Source: Terfezia claveryi
Lineage: Eukaryota > Ascomycota > Pezizomycetes > Pezizales > Pezizaceae
Reading direction: 5' to 3'
Assembly (NCBI GenBank): GCA_015179025.1
Contig: WHUX01000086.1
Coordinates: 124,001-188,000, forward strand
Length of the DNA: 64,000 nt
In this document: piece by piece, positions 25,072-36,350 of the stretch
Layout: every line of letters begins with the position of its first letter
Numbering within the stretch: position 1 is the stretch's first letter
Notes under the pieces: generated by a model
Database searches by the model: none
Told to the model about the DNA's origin: nothing
What the model saw: the letters and a program-made list of their open reading frames with translations, nothing else
Translations under genes and position numbers: made by a program

Positions 25072-25651
25072 TCAGCTTGGCGTCAACCGTAGTCGCTTTT
25101 GAAAGATATCCAAAGGTGATTGTTCAGTATCAAGATTTGATAATGTCGTAACCAACGGGCCGTATTCCGGCAGAAGATTTCCCAATAACTGCCATTTTAT
25201 CTTCTGATCACTTATGTCTTCTCCTAACATTTTCAGTTCACTTGCTGCAGCCGTTACCGTATTGATGAACTGTATCACTGGTTGTCCTGTCCGTCCCTTT
25301 GTCTTATAGAGTTAAATTCCTGAGTCAGCCTGAATATGTTTCCTATAGAGGACGACTGATACTGGTTTGCCAGCGTTTTCCAAGCTTGTCGTGCTGTCAT
25401 GTCGTCCGATAATGATGCTTGTGTCATAGAACTGCACCCAAAGAGAAAGTCCATCTATCACATCGGACCCAGTCTGCGTCTGCATCCTGAGGTCTGTCGA
25501 GGTCTATAATCTGCGATACCCCTACTCTCATGAACAGAACTCTCATCGCCTTTTTTCAAGTGCAATAGTTGGTGTCATCGAGGAGAGGTATATTCGGGTT
25601 GCCTCGATCGAATTTTGAAGGTAGGGAGAAGTCTTCCGTAGTAACAGGCAT
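25072..25651 (-). pseudogene. Copia-type gag (UBN2-like) remnant
   Basis: The minus strand starts with ATG at 25651 (MPVTTEDFSLPSKFDRG), then LLDDTNYCT followed by a stop where homologues have Trp (TGG to TGA), then KKAMRVLF. Further in, after frame changes, FINTVTAAASELKMLGE and WQLLGNLLPEYGPLVTTLSN are typical of the copia gag family. Nothing of pol is seen. The copy is different in sequence from the Copia element at 43312. Confidence 0.75.
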
Positions 25652-28059
25652 AGTGGTAGGAAAAAGGAATATGTCAATAGCAAGGAGAAAAGAATAGTGT
25701 CAATAGCAACCGGGGTCATAACCTGATGGAACGAATAATCCGTCTTCTATTCCCTTATCCTTTTCTCCGTGATCTCTAAGTCCAGAAACCTAACTTTCCC
25801 AATTCTACCTAGATCCACATCCTGTTGCATAGTCTAGATTAGTTCCTTGCGTATATACTGTATTAGTTCGGCTGGCTAAAGGTTTTGCCGGTACCGAGGC
25901 CTTGAGCCACTTTGTTATACTTTGTATCTCTTCCGCACACTGCAAGTAGCCGATCTCATCTCTCAATTTCAGACTTTGCACCTAGCGCTTCAAACACACC
26001 AGAAATCCTAAAAGATCTCCGTAGTGGTGGTCAAATAATCAACTGAGTTTTGATACGCAATGCCTTAGCACAACTACACTATAGCCTCAATACAGCACGA
26101 CCTTGAGATTCTAATTGACCGCTCTGCGTGAAATCATCAGTTACACATCCTCTATATCACAACATGCCCCGATTGACCCAAGGACAGTATTGCTAGGAGA
26201 ACTTCTTACGATAGTGCAACAGCTCATACATCTAATGATATATGATTTGGGAGAAGACCTAATGGACCTAGTAAAGGAGCTGTGGGAAGTTGTATAAGAG
26301 AATAGCAAGCACGTCGCTATATAGCAGCTCGCAAATCAGTGCTGGAAGGGCATTTGTCTGTGGGAAGTTGTATAAGAGAATAGCAAGCACGTCGCTATAT
26401 AGCAGCTCGCAAATCAGTGCTGGAAGGGCATTTGTTTTTTTGAAGGATCATCAGTTATGTTTTGGAGAACTTGATTAGGAATTATCCAGAGTCAGCATTC
26501 TTGAATTGGTTGTCGAATGGCATTATGAGGCGACGTTGAGCTATTAAGCTGATTTCTGCTGCTTCTAGGTCGTATCGTGCTGTTTAGGTGTTTTAGGTTG
26601 AATTGTTTTGCGCTGTTGAGTCGTTTTGTGCTACTCATAGCAGCCAACCAGACTACATAGCAGCAGGGTTTACTCCCACTGTCAACGATACAAAGTGGTG
26701 CATAGTACAGTACATTGAAAGAATTCCAGCATTTGTGCGCCACCAACGGGGCAAAAGGAGTTTCAGAAAAGAAAAACTGTAGATGATGTACGGAGTAAAC
26801 AGTTTTCATGCTCTCGCGACCTATACTTAAGTATGTATGTGTATATTGTATGTGAATCCTCATGTCTAGAACGTCATGTCTTTTACACTACACTACAAAC
26901 ACTCTCAACGCAGTCCACAATGCAAATATTTAAATTGTCAAACAAAAAAATCAGAATCCACAAATAAAGACTACGTTATACTCATGAAAAATTAGCTCTC
27001 CATATCTAATTTATATTCATATACGTGTATAGATATATAGACAAGATAAAGCAATGACTACTCAGTATTAACGAGTGTAATCAAAAGGAGACAGACCACA
27101 ATCTAATGAAGTCAGCTTATGCCAGTGCGTGGAGTTTGATATTTGCAACCAGCTTACAAACATGTTTACATCTATGATAATATCATCGGGTGGCTAAGGG
27201 TCATTCTCATAGTCAATATATTCTTTCATCGAGGGGGAGGGTTGTCCATAATTTCCTTTTGGTGGTCGACCCATATTTTAACATCGGAATTATTAAATCG
27301 CGATATCAGGGGTCTATTGTGCCTACCATCCATAACTTCACTCATAAGCATGACTCCCGGTAATTCAATTACCCATCTTGCGGTTGATAAATGGGCAATA
27401 GTTATCTACAGTACCTAGATGCTCACGTCATGTGTAATGTTTCAGCATCATCATGACTATTTGGGTGTCGAACCTGATATGTAGTTTTTCGTGGATGTAC
27501 TCGCAGTCGTAGAGCGCTTAGAACCTTGGGAAGCAACATATTTCCCTTGGTTCCGCACATCTATTACTCAAAAACACTAGTATACCTACTTAGATATGTA
27601 CTGTATATGCCTGAGGCCGGTTGCCTATAAATTGATAAAGATTCAAATAACACTAGAGTAATATGGTATATATGGCTAAGGAGAAGGCTTTTTACTTGTG
27701 AATCCAGTTTAACCCTACCTCCTACGTACAATTTGGAATGAGCTTGCCGGCGTTGACAGGTGACGGCGACTGACTGATAGAGCACTGAACACCAAATCTA
27801 GTACGACTTGAACAAGCTCATCTAGGTATACATTTACTCTGGTCTTACGAGTTGTCATCACTCATACTTGATCGATTAATCCCGGAAACCATCAAGATAT
27901 TTAACCACGATCGGGACAGGAGCTCGAAGATCCAGAAAAATCCTTCAAGGGCTTGCCCACTTTGGTGCAGTACCTCTAGATAATTCCTATACTACATCAA
28001 ATTCTAACTTCCGACTGCCATCGCAGATCTACTATATTGATAACTATAAACCCAATATC
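25652..28059. other. Intergenic stretch with a 78-bp duplication
   Basis: No gene is supported. It contains the tandem duplication at 26281-26436, a half copy of the TAGTCTGGTT motif in reverse near 26643-26656, and AT-rich sequence. Confidence 0.4.
26281..26436. repeat. Exact 78-bp tandem duplication
   Basis: Units 26281-26358 and 26359-26436 match over their length except for the final bases. An open frame of 26 codons per unit runs through both copies, but I see no evidence that it is translated. Confidence 0.9.
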
Positions 28060-29002
28060 TCACATCTTACTCGGCATCCTAACCGCGCCATCCAATCGAA
28101 TACACTCCCCATTCATCATTGTATTCTCCACCACTGCCTCCACCAAGTGCGCAAACTCCTCTCCCCTCCCCGCCCTCCTCGGCCACTCCATCACTCTCAC
28201 AAGGCCCTCCCTCACTTTCCCTCCCATCCCCTTCGTCATGTTTGTATCGAACAAACTCGGTGCGATGCTCACCACCCGAACTCCATACCTTGCTAGATCC
28301 CTTGCCATTGGGAGGGTAGCACTTCTTATCGCCCCCTTCGAAGCAGCATATGAGACCTGCCCTGGTTGTCCATCGAACGCAGCAGACGAAGCCACCATAA
28401 TTACGACCCCACGTTCGCCGTCTGGTCCGTGGGGGGGAACGGTGATCAAGTGAGGAAGAGCCAGTCGGATAAGATCCAGTGTCCCGAATAGATTCACCTC
28501 AATGACTTTCTTTACCGTAGGCATATCCATGGGATTTCCATCCCTGTCAATAATTTTCGCTGGCCAGGAAATCCCCGCACAGGTAATAATTCCGGCAAGG
28601 CTAGCGTGGGTTTGCTTTATCCATCCTAGGGTGCCGGCGATGGCGGTGGATATGGAATCAGAGAAGGTAACGTCACAGGGAAAGAATTTGACTCGGGTTG
28701 AGGACTTGGAGATGGAGGGGAAGCTGGCGAAGAGGGCGTCTTGGTCGGTTTTTGACAAGTCGAGGATGGAGACGTAGCCACCTTTGGCGGTGAGAAGGTG
28801 GGCGGTTGCGAGACCGAGGCCGGAAGCACTATGTAAAGAGCTCGGATTAGCAGTATACTCTAGAAGGCTATCACGAACTATTTAGGTAGCTAATATAGCA
28901 ATGATAGTAGTATGGGGAACATCTTATAGTTACAAATAGACGAGGGAATTTCAATATGACATACCCTCCAGAAATGATGAATGTGCGTCCTTCGATTATC
29001 AT
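28060..29002 (-). CDS. Short-chain dehydrogenase/reductase, 17beta-HSD10/3-hydroxyacyl-CoA dehydrogenase type 2-like
   Basis: Two exons, 29002-28965 and 28828-28060, joined across a 136-bp GT-AG intron (28829-28964), give 268 residues. The NAD(P)-binding motif SGGASGLGLA spans the junction (residues 12-21). Asn126 lies in VNLFGTLD, the catalytic Ser in SSAAFDG (about 161-162), and Tyr174 and Lys178 in YAASK. The C-terminal MMNGECIRLDGAVRM resembles the family end of mitochondrial type-2 3-hydroxyacyl-CoA dehydrogenases. It is a complete classical SDR and looks functional. The substrate is inferred only from the C-terminal match, and the enzyme could instead act on another short alcohol or ketone. 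No targeting peptide is evident. Neighbours give no pathway context. Confidence 0.85.
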
Positions 29003-29094
29003 TATGATGCTCCTGTTCTTTCCAGCTGGAACGTTGGTTTAAGCTCGTCAGCCGGGGTTCGGCCATGTGCTCTTGGCTGATCGCCGGTAATTAT

Positions 29095-29165
29095 TAGTCT
29101 GGTTGGCACAACACTCCGAGATTATGCAGTGTTGAAATGACAATCTTGTAGTGCCAACCAGACTA
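29095..29165. mobile_element. 71-bp palindromic mini-element (TAGTCTGGTT family)
   Basis: TAGTCTGGTTGGCAC at 29095-29109 and its exact reverse complement at 29151-29165 bound the element. Inside, AACACT and AGTGTT extend the hairpin. Its ends would be GTCTGG...CCAGAC if the flanking TA is a target duplication. Confidence 0.75.
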
Positions 29166-30090
29166 AATCTTTAGGTTCACCTTAAGGTCACACCATGACT
29201 AAGCTGGCAAAGAAAACTACATAATCGATGTGTTGACCTAAAAATCATATTCTGCATAATATACATTGAATGTTATACTCCTGAACCCGTACAAAATTCT
29301 CTAATATCCGTCCTTTGGGCTTCTTTATACAGGGGAAGGTATGACTTTTTTGGCCACCTCGCTGTAGGTATGCCATATCACAAGAAGAATAGATGACGGT
29401 GAATAGGGACCACTTCACCCAATGAGATGCACGTAAACGTATGAATGTGAAGAAGAATAGGTGGATGCTCAAATGAATATGCGAATACTCATTATCCCAA
29501 TCTAGGATTCTTACTCTCATAGAACGGGTCCTCTGCTATTCCGATCATGTGTGTCTATATCCTCTGCGGGCCCCGATCCGTAACGATGTATGCCAGGCCT
29601 TAACCGCCCGGTTGCTCCATATCGGCAGATCGGCTATCCTGAAGGCTTGACGAATCCCGGCTATTTCAGGCCGTGGCATCCGCTTTCCCACCCGAGCTGC
29701 TGCTTGTCCGGTTCCTCATTTCCCGCGATCCCGGAGTGTCATCAGGGTTTTCTTTTGTGAGCCCTGCAACCTGTCAAGGGCTGTCCAATTGCTCCCTAAC
29801 TGTCAAGGGCCACCACACTTGTCTCCTCCCATTCCAAACACTCCACCGTAGCGTATTTTCCAGGTAGAAGTTGGTCTGTCACGTGGCTGTTGCCGCCACC
29901 TCTCTGCCCTGCTTTTGTCCGAGTATTCCTCTGCAAACTCGGTATCGAAGTTTCTGATATCTACCCACCGAGGCAGCGCGGTCCGGCTTGGTGATCCACA
30001 GTTGTATGTACCTCCTCCCCAATGGCATCCCTAATAATCCGTTCCACCACCCGTCTGAGCTCCGGGAGGTACCTCGAACAAGACCACCCC
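29166..30090. other. Intergenic stretch before the LINE cluster
   Basis: No gene is supported. The part from about 29560 to 30090 is more GC-rich and may be old coding or repeat sequence, but I recognise nothing in it. Confidence 0.4.
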
Positions 30091-30105
30091 TCCAGCCAAT
30101 TGTAG

Positions 30106-31918
30106 CCCCACAGGGTAGCCCACTATCACCAGCGCTATGGCTCATCTACATAGGCCACACTCTGAATAAGGCGGACCAGGCACGTAACCTGCTGATATCC
30201 GACAACAAGAAGACCTCCGAAAAACCAATAACAAGGTCTAATAGTCGACGAAACAGCAATGACCAACCACCGGCGAGAAGTCAGCCATTTTCCATCCAGC
30301 TATTCTCATACGTAGATGACGTCAACCCCCTCATCGTGAGCAGCCTCAATACAAGAAGGCACAACCAGCTAGTCCAAAGGGTAGACAGAATACTTGAGGA
30401 AGCAGCACAAGAGGACGAGCTCCAATGGGACTCAAGCAAGGAATCAAGACTGGATTTTCACAGCAAAGGCAAAATCAAGTACTGCAAGACCCTAGGTATT
30501 ACGGTGGCCAGCAACCTCTCGTGGAAAAAACATATCGAGCAACGCACGGACAAGGCAGCTAAGATATTAAGGGTACTGACAAGCCTAGGCAACCAAAACG
30601 GAGGGATGAGCCCACTAGCCCTTAGAGCCCTTTATACTGGGTGCGTACGGAGCATCTTCACTTGGGGCGCAGAACTTTGGAAACCTCAAGATCAGTTCCT
30701 ACAGCCCATGCAGCGTCTGGAATATCAAGCCCTAAGAAAGATCACAGGAGGTTATCATGGCTCCAGCCACCAAGCACTAGGATGGATTGCCAACGTTGAA
30801 CCCCTGCAGGAAAAGATAAAAGACATGAGGCGGACCTGGGCAGCTAGAGCAGTTAGAACGGGGGACACCAACATAAAATCCTACATCGAGGAGGACACAT
30901 CCTGGCATCACTGCAACGACCTACACCGCATAAGAACTCCCATCTCAGAGGCATTCTTCCTAAATGGAGCCAGTCCAGAAGAGCTATCATGGGGCGACAG
31001 AGAGGATACAACACCTTTCCCCGTGATACACAAGGAAATCATGGACCCGAAATCAACTATGTCAAAACATCTAGGTCCCTGGGCAGCAGGCATAGGTTCT
31101 ATCTTGGAAGAAGGTTGGAGAACGTGCTACACTGATGGTACAGGACGGAAAGGGGCGGTGGCGAGTGGGGTACACAGTGAAGGACGGACAGGATCCCCTC
31201 CCGAGGACTACGGTGGTTTTCTGGGAAATCAGGCGACAGTAGCGGACGGCGAACTCTATGCAATGCAACTAGCATTAAGCACTGAGGATTCAGACATGCT
31301 GACCATTCTCTCGGACTCACAGGCGGCAATTCAATCAGTACGCAACATGAGCACAGGCTCCCCCCCCGCTCCGGCATTGAGAAAGAAATCAAGGCGCAAC
31401 TGATCTCCAACCCGCACAGAGACCTCCAGCTAGCATGGGTCAGAGGCCACCTCGGCATCCCTGGGAATGAAAAAGCGGACCGGATGGCCTGTTTCCAGTC
31501 CCACCTAGGGGCAGTAACAAGCCACAATTGGACCGTCACAGAGGGGGGTCTCCATGCATCCTCAAAAGCCATTCGCAAAGAAGAAAGAACAAAAGCTGGT
31601 TATGGGTCCAGAAGAACGGAATGGAACCGACACGCCCTCTCAGCCTACACATGGACACGCACGAACAGAGGCCCACAGAAGAGCTGGCTACATCACATCG
31701 GCAAAGCAGCTTCAGCAGAGTGCGCGTGCGGACACCCCACTGAGACCGGAGAGCACATTGTCTTCGCCTGTCCACGTTTCAACCGATACCGGAGAGCCCT
31801 GTTGGGGGCAAGGAACAGCTGGGAAGAGCTTGACAAAGTGGAATGGAGAAAAGAAGGGGAAGTCAGTTATGAGGCCACGGAGGCCTTCTTTGGGTGCTTA
31901 TACAAAGAGCTCAGCTAG
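30106..31918 (+). pseudogene. LINE ORF2 C-terminal part (RT palm, RNase H, zinc knuckle), one frameshift
   Basis: From PQGSPLSPALWLIYIG through FSYVDDVNPLIVSS (YVDD of RT), the thumb, the RNase H block (CYTDGTGRKGAVASG and HLGIPGNEKAD) and a C-terminal CCHC-like finger (CACGHPTETGEHIVFAC). It is the same arrangement as 54700-56530, but diverged enough to be another subfamily. The frame is open to about 31378, where a run of eight C has one base fewer than needed to read SGSPPRSGIEK; after it the frame resumes to a stop at 31916. The 5' truncation removes endonuclease and most of RT, so it is not autonomous. Confidence 0.9.
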
Positions 31919-32176
31919 GAGCAGTTCAAAATCCAGTTCCGTTATCATTTACGAATCTCCTTCTCCCGAGTCCTGTTTAGTCCCCTTTTTAGTTTTCATA
32001 CTAGTTCATTTCTTCCATCATAGTTCATCAGATATATTTGTATTTATCTTGCGCGGGTCTGGCCGATTAACTGGTCTTACCCTTGAATCCACCGGGTTTC
32101 CGCGTGGCTCCTCATAGCCCCCCCATCGGGGCTGCATAGGAGTACTAAGTATTTAAAAAAAAAAAAAAAAAAAAAA
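30106..32176 (+). mobile_element. 5'-truncated Tad-like LINE with 15-bp target duplication
   Basis: TCCAGCCAATTGTAG stands at 30091-30105 and again at 32177-32191, directly after the poly(A). The copy starts inside the reverse transcriptase and runs to the 3' end, with the terminal stem-loop at 32108-32142 (CTCCT pairing with AGGAG). Confidence 0.9.
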
Positions 32177-32200
32177 TCCAGCCAATTGTAGTCTTTACAG

Positions 32201-33571
32201 TTTTTATTTTTTATTTTTTAATACTTGTTACTCTTATTCGGTCCCAGTAAGGGGGCCATGAAGAGCCAACCGGAAACCCGGGTGGATTCAGAACAAGGCA
32301 AGTTAATCTGCCAGGTCCGGCGCGCAGAAAGCAATGAAGATAGATACATGTATGAAGGGAATTCGTAGACTCCCCGGGCCCAGAAACGGTGCCATCGAGA
32401 TATCTGAAAGTGTGAAATAACGTAGAATAGACTAAAGCAGATGTAGGGGGGAGACTCGAAAAAGAAGTGTAAAGAGAAAAGAGTGTAGGGGAATCGAGAG
32501 TGCTAACAGCCATCTAAGGCCAGCCCATCCTAGCGTGAATGGATATTTCTACATGTTCCCGTGATTCCTTCCAACCATCCGCTTATACAAAAAACAAAAG
32601 AAGGCTTCTACCGCGTCCCAGTTGTCCTCCTCTTCTTCTTCAATCCAGATTGGACGGTCGAGGTCTTCCCAGTTCTTGATGCTGCCGAGTGCTTGTCTGT
32701 GAGCGTGTAGGAGAGGGCAGTCGAAGACCAGATGCCGGCCATCCTGGGAACGATGACCGTAGGGACAGGTGCTGGAATCTGCCTTTCCGATCCTGTGAAG
32801 CCAGGCTAGTTGAGGTCCCCTGTCCGTACGACACCAGGTGTATGCAGAGAGGGCGTGGCGATTCCAGGCTGTCCTTTTGGTATGCCGCTGTGCGAGCCTG
32901 GCTTCTTAAAGCTTTCGAGGCCTGTCTCATCCCTCCTTCGGTCACAGTCGAGTCTGAGCAAGAGAGCTGGCCAAGGGCGGAGGCAAAAGCTGCCAGCTGG
33001 TCTGCCTTCTCGTTGCCTGGGATTCCAATGTGAGAGCGGACCCAGGAGATGGTGGTGTCTTGAAGGTTCGCCTCCCTTTCCTTGAGTAGAGCGACGAGTT
33101 CACGCTCAATGCCGCTGCGACTAGACTGGGTGCCCTGGGAGAGGCTGATAGCTGAGGATAACAGCCAAGGAACAGGGGTTTGTCCTAAAGAGGTTTCCCC
33201 TGTTGGCTTAGTCACAGACACTCTACGGAGTTAAGTCTTGGCAAGCCCCGAATGGACCTTGGTAGTGGAGGATGGGGTGCGCTCTGAATCCACCCGGTTG
33301 GGTGGCTCCTCATGGCCCCCCTAATGGGGCCGCATAGGAGTAACTAAGTTAAAAAAAAAAAAAAAAAAAAAAAGCTGAGGAAATGGCCGCACTTGAATCG
33401 GAGATAAGAGTAACCATTGGGAAGTCCCTGCTTGCCTTGACAGCTAGGACGACGGCTTGTCTTTCGGCATCTGCAACTGTAGCTTCTGTGCCCAAGTATG
33501 AGTGGCCTGAGCTTGTGGGGTTGCCCCTGCTGTCTTCTGCGAAGAATGCTGCTGCGTGGTGTCCATTTCTC
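32201..33571 (-). mobile_element. Minus-strand LINE (subfamily B) fragment
   Basis: TAGTCTTTACAG flanks it at 32189-32200 and 33572-33583. Read on the minus strand it begins within the RNase H region (ATVADAERQAVVLA), continues through TTISWVRSHIGIPGNEKADQ to a degraded C-terminus, a LINE 3' UTR (CTGGCAGATTAACTTGCC complement near 32300) and an A-rich tail at the left. The stem-loop is CTCTT/AAGAG (32231-32265). It was later split by the plus-strand insertion at 33159-33372. Confidence 0.85.
33159..33372 (+). mobile_element. Short LINE-tailed insertion nested in the minus-strand LINE
   Basis: It is flanked by AGCTGAGGA at 33150-33158 and 33373-33381, a 9-bp target duplication that restores the host LINE frame (SSAIS). 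It ends with the LINE stem-loop (CTCCT 33306 pairing with AGGAG 33336) and poly(A). The first 45 bases form a hairpin (AACAGGGG with CCCCTGTT). About 100 bp between have no LINE coding match, so it may be a SINE using the LINE tail. Confidence 0.8.
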
Positions 33572-33586
33572 TAGTCTTTACAGTAG

Positions 33587-34322
33587 CCCCAACTTTTTTT
33601 TTTTTTTTTTTTTTGTAAATACTCATTACTCCTATTCGGTCCCAGTAAGGGGAGCATGAGGAGCTAGTCTGGTTGGCACAACACCCTCCTGTGATGAGGA
33701 GCCACCCGGAAGCCCGAATGGATTCAGGACGAGACAAGTTAATCTGCCAAGTCCAGCGCGCGGAAAGCAGACAAAACAATCCAAGAACAGACAGACACAA
33801 AAACAGAACCAAAAGCAAACAGAAAACAAACCCTCAGGGTCCTATAAGTTGGGACCCATCGCTTACGGAAACCTGAAGAGATAAAGAGAGTGTCATAAAT
33901 ACACAGAAGGGAGAACGGGAGAAACAAAAGGGGCCCCAAGGATTCCATCAAATCCGATAGAGAGTGTCATAAACCAGGAGGGAGGGAGGCAGTCAGGAAC
34001 TGTGCCTCCCCGCCATCTGTCGGTACATAAACCCGAAGAAAGCCCCCACCGTATACCAATCATTTCCATCCTCCTCTTTGATCCATATTGGATGATCTGA
34101 ATCCTCCCAGTCCTTGATGCTGCCGAGTGCTTCACGTTGCTTCTGGTAGTTCGGACAATAGAAAGTAATATGTCGGCTGTCCTGTGCATGGTGTCCACAA
34201 TGGCAGCCACTAGAGTCTGACTTTCCAATCTTATGTAACCAGTATTTCTGTGGTCCTCGAGCCAGGTATATGCGGAAAGGGCCTGTCTGTTCTCCGAATG
34301 CCAAAGCCAGGGGAAGACTGGG
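33587..34322 (-). mobile_element. Left half of a head-to-head LINE pair (minus strand)
   Basis: It starts with a T run (33594-33614), the stem-loop and 3' UTR of subfamily B, then a C-terminal segment of ORF2 (LHKIGKSDSSGCHCGHHAQDS, a zinc knuckle) with frameshifts, ending near 34322 at the motif PGFGIRR. It joins tail-out to the plus-strand half. It is interrupted by a 30-bp TAGTCTGGTT insertion at 33664-33693. Confidence 0.8.
33664..33693. mobile_element. 30-bp insertion with TAGTCTGGTTGGCAC, duplicated target
   Basis: ATGAGGAG stands at 33656-33663 and 33694-33701 around a 30-bp insert that begins C-TAGTCTGGTTGGCAC. The host LINE tail reads normally when one target copy and the insert are removed. 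The insert is a half of the palindromic mini-element. Confidence 0.65.
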
Positions 34323-35244
34323 TACTCCTACTTAGGAACGGAATCAACAGTAGCAGACGCGGAGAGACAGGTATTGGTACTCGCCTTGTCAGCACACAAA
34401 GACACCTCGATAGTGGCATTACTCTCTGACTCCTCCTCCTCCTCCGCAATCTCTACAGCAATCAACATCTCCCTTGGCATCCAACCACCCAGAAGCAGCA
34501 TAGAGACGGAACTTACAGAACTGCTACTTGAACGTGATAATAACCATTACGACACAACAATCTCCTGGCTTCGTTCCCATATCGGTAATATGGGTAACGG
34601 AGAAGCTGACAAGCTAGCGTCATTCGCTTCAGCCCTCGGACAGATCTCGCTACACGACCCGACAGTTATGGAAGGGGGCATTAGACAGCTCTCCAAAGCT
34701 CTGAGGGCTACCAACATGCGCACCAGTCCTGGCTTTGGCATACGAAGGACAGAATGGTTTAGACACGCTTTGTCGGCATACACATGGTGCAGGACGGATA
34801 GAGGGCCGCAGAGGTCTTGGCTCCACAAAATCGGCAAGACACACTCCAGTAACAGCCGTGCGGACACCACACGCAAGATGGCCGACATATCACTTTCGAC
34901 TGCCCTTGAGGAAGGGCGCTTAGGATAGAGTGCTACCATTTCTCTTGTCGTTCTGTCTTTGGCGCGGGTTTCACCGCGTCACTCGAGATTATTTCATACC
35001 TGCTACGACACTTGAGCCCTTAGGCCATTCATTTCTTTATTTTGCTCCTTTGCGGTATTTCAGTTTCTTATTTGCTATTTCGCTGTATATAGGCGCCGGA
35101 CTTGGCAGATTAACTTGCCTAGTCCTGATTCCACCCGGGTTTCCGGGTAGTCTCGTGCCGTTTCCGGGTGGCTCCTCGTGGTCCCCTTACTGGGATCGAA
35201 TAGGAGTAAATGAGAATTTTAAAAAAAAAAAAAAAAAAAAAAGT
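34323..35244 (+). mobile_element. Right half of the head-to-head LINE pair (plus strand)
   Basis: It starts at SYLGTESTVADAERQ, then continues through RNase H (LLSDSSSSSAIS, ISWLRSHIGNMGNGEAD with one Pro and the core Asn-Glu-Lys altered) and the C-terminal finger region, then the 3' UTR, the stem-loop (CTCCT 35172 and AGGAG 35202) and a poly(A) ending at 35242. Its right flank TCTTTACAGTAG (35245-35256) matches the left flank (33575-33586) of the minus half, so the pair behaves as one insertion. Confidence 0.8.
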
Positions 35245-35393
35245 TCTTTACAGTAGGTGATACTGTATAGTCAGTGTATTAAGTCCAAGAGAGAACCTTG
35301 CCAACACCGGTAATAAAAGGTTAAATGCAAAAGTTATTGCTTAACCACAGCCTGAACTCCATCAATTGTTAAAATTGTTAAGCGAGTATGGAA

Positions 35394-36240
35394 TTTTTTT
35401 TTTTTTTTTTTTTTTTTTTTGAGTCTACACGTCTGTGGAGCCTAAGACTATAAGACGGCCCCGCTCCCTCATCTTAAAAGCCTCGGTACAAAATCGTCCT
35501 ATCTTCCGAGCAAAGAAAATGTCAGAACGGAAACAACCCCTGCCTCCTCCGCCAAGCCCACTTGCCGGCCTCCACCCCGTCATAAATATAGCTTCCGCAA
35601 CCACGCCCCGTTCCGGCCCTCCCCTTACAGATAAAAGGAAACAACCTCCGCACCCTCAAACTTAATCCAGGTTCGAGTAAAACGCCAGGACCAGATCCAC
35701 CATATGTTCCTTCCCCCCCCCGTCCTTCACTTTTTACAACCACCTGCCCCGCTCGTCCTTCTCCTCCCAATTGCTCCATCTCGATCTCCTCCCGCGTAGA
35801 CACACTACTTGCCTGCCATCTCCACATGTAGATCTACTGTATCGTCCAACTTCGCACACCAGGATTGGAGAATTCCTTTCCCAGTCCTGCAGTGATCCGA
35901 GCCTTTCTCACCCACTTCACTACCCTTCCTCCACACTACTCCCACTACCCTTTTCTCCGCCTCTCACCTCCTTTTCCACTCCTACTTTAGGCCCCCTTCC
36001 ATTATCAGGGGTTCCGCAGGCTATACTTCCTCTCACCTGCCTTTGCTAGGGTGTCCGCTCGTCCATTACCGGGTATGCCAATATGCGCTTTTACCCAGCC
36101 AAGCCTGACATTCCCTGTCCCTAACACCTTTCTCTCACCTCCAGGACACCACTGCATGCCTTCCTGACTGCTGCGATTGCTGCCTGTGAATCTGTCAAGA
36201 TGAGAACTTTCCAGGACGTTGCGTGAGGAATACAAGAGGG
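35394..36240 (-). pseudogene. LINE lineage C 3' fragment (RNase H to tail)
   Basis: On the minus strand a broken frame contains VLILTDSQAAIAAVRKA (RNase H) and VRLGWVKAHIGIPGNGRADTL (the last RNase H motif) with frame changes between. It ends in the lineage C tail (CTTTTAAGATGAGGGAGCGG, then GTAGACTC and poly(A), seen as the T run 35394-35420). The tail differs from subfamilies A/B and matches 22719-22850 and 61620-62172. Confidence 0.75.
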
Positions 36241-36286
36241 TAGGATTTGGGGATTCTGATATAGGAATCCCCGCGAGGTTCGAATA

Positions 36287-36350
36287 TCCCTAAGCGCTCA
36301 TACTTCCCAACATCCCTAAGCGCTCATACTTTCCAACATCCCTAAGCGAA
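36287..36350. repeat. 26-bp tandem repeat, 2.5 copies
   Basis: The unit starts ATCCCTAAGCGCTCATACTT. Units are at 36287-36312 and 36313-36338, with a 12-bp partial after. They differ at one base. Confidence 0.85.

Noticed and set aside
26492..26863. 123-codon minus-strand frame
   Set aside because: No recognisable domain and low-complexity Ser/Asn/Arg end; likely chance.
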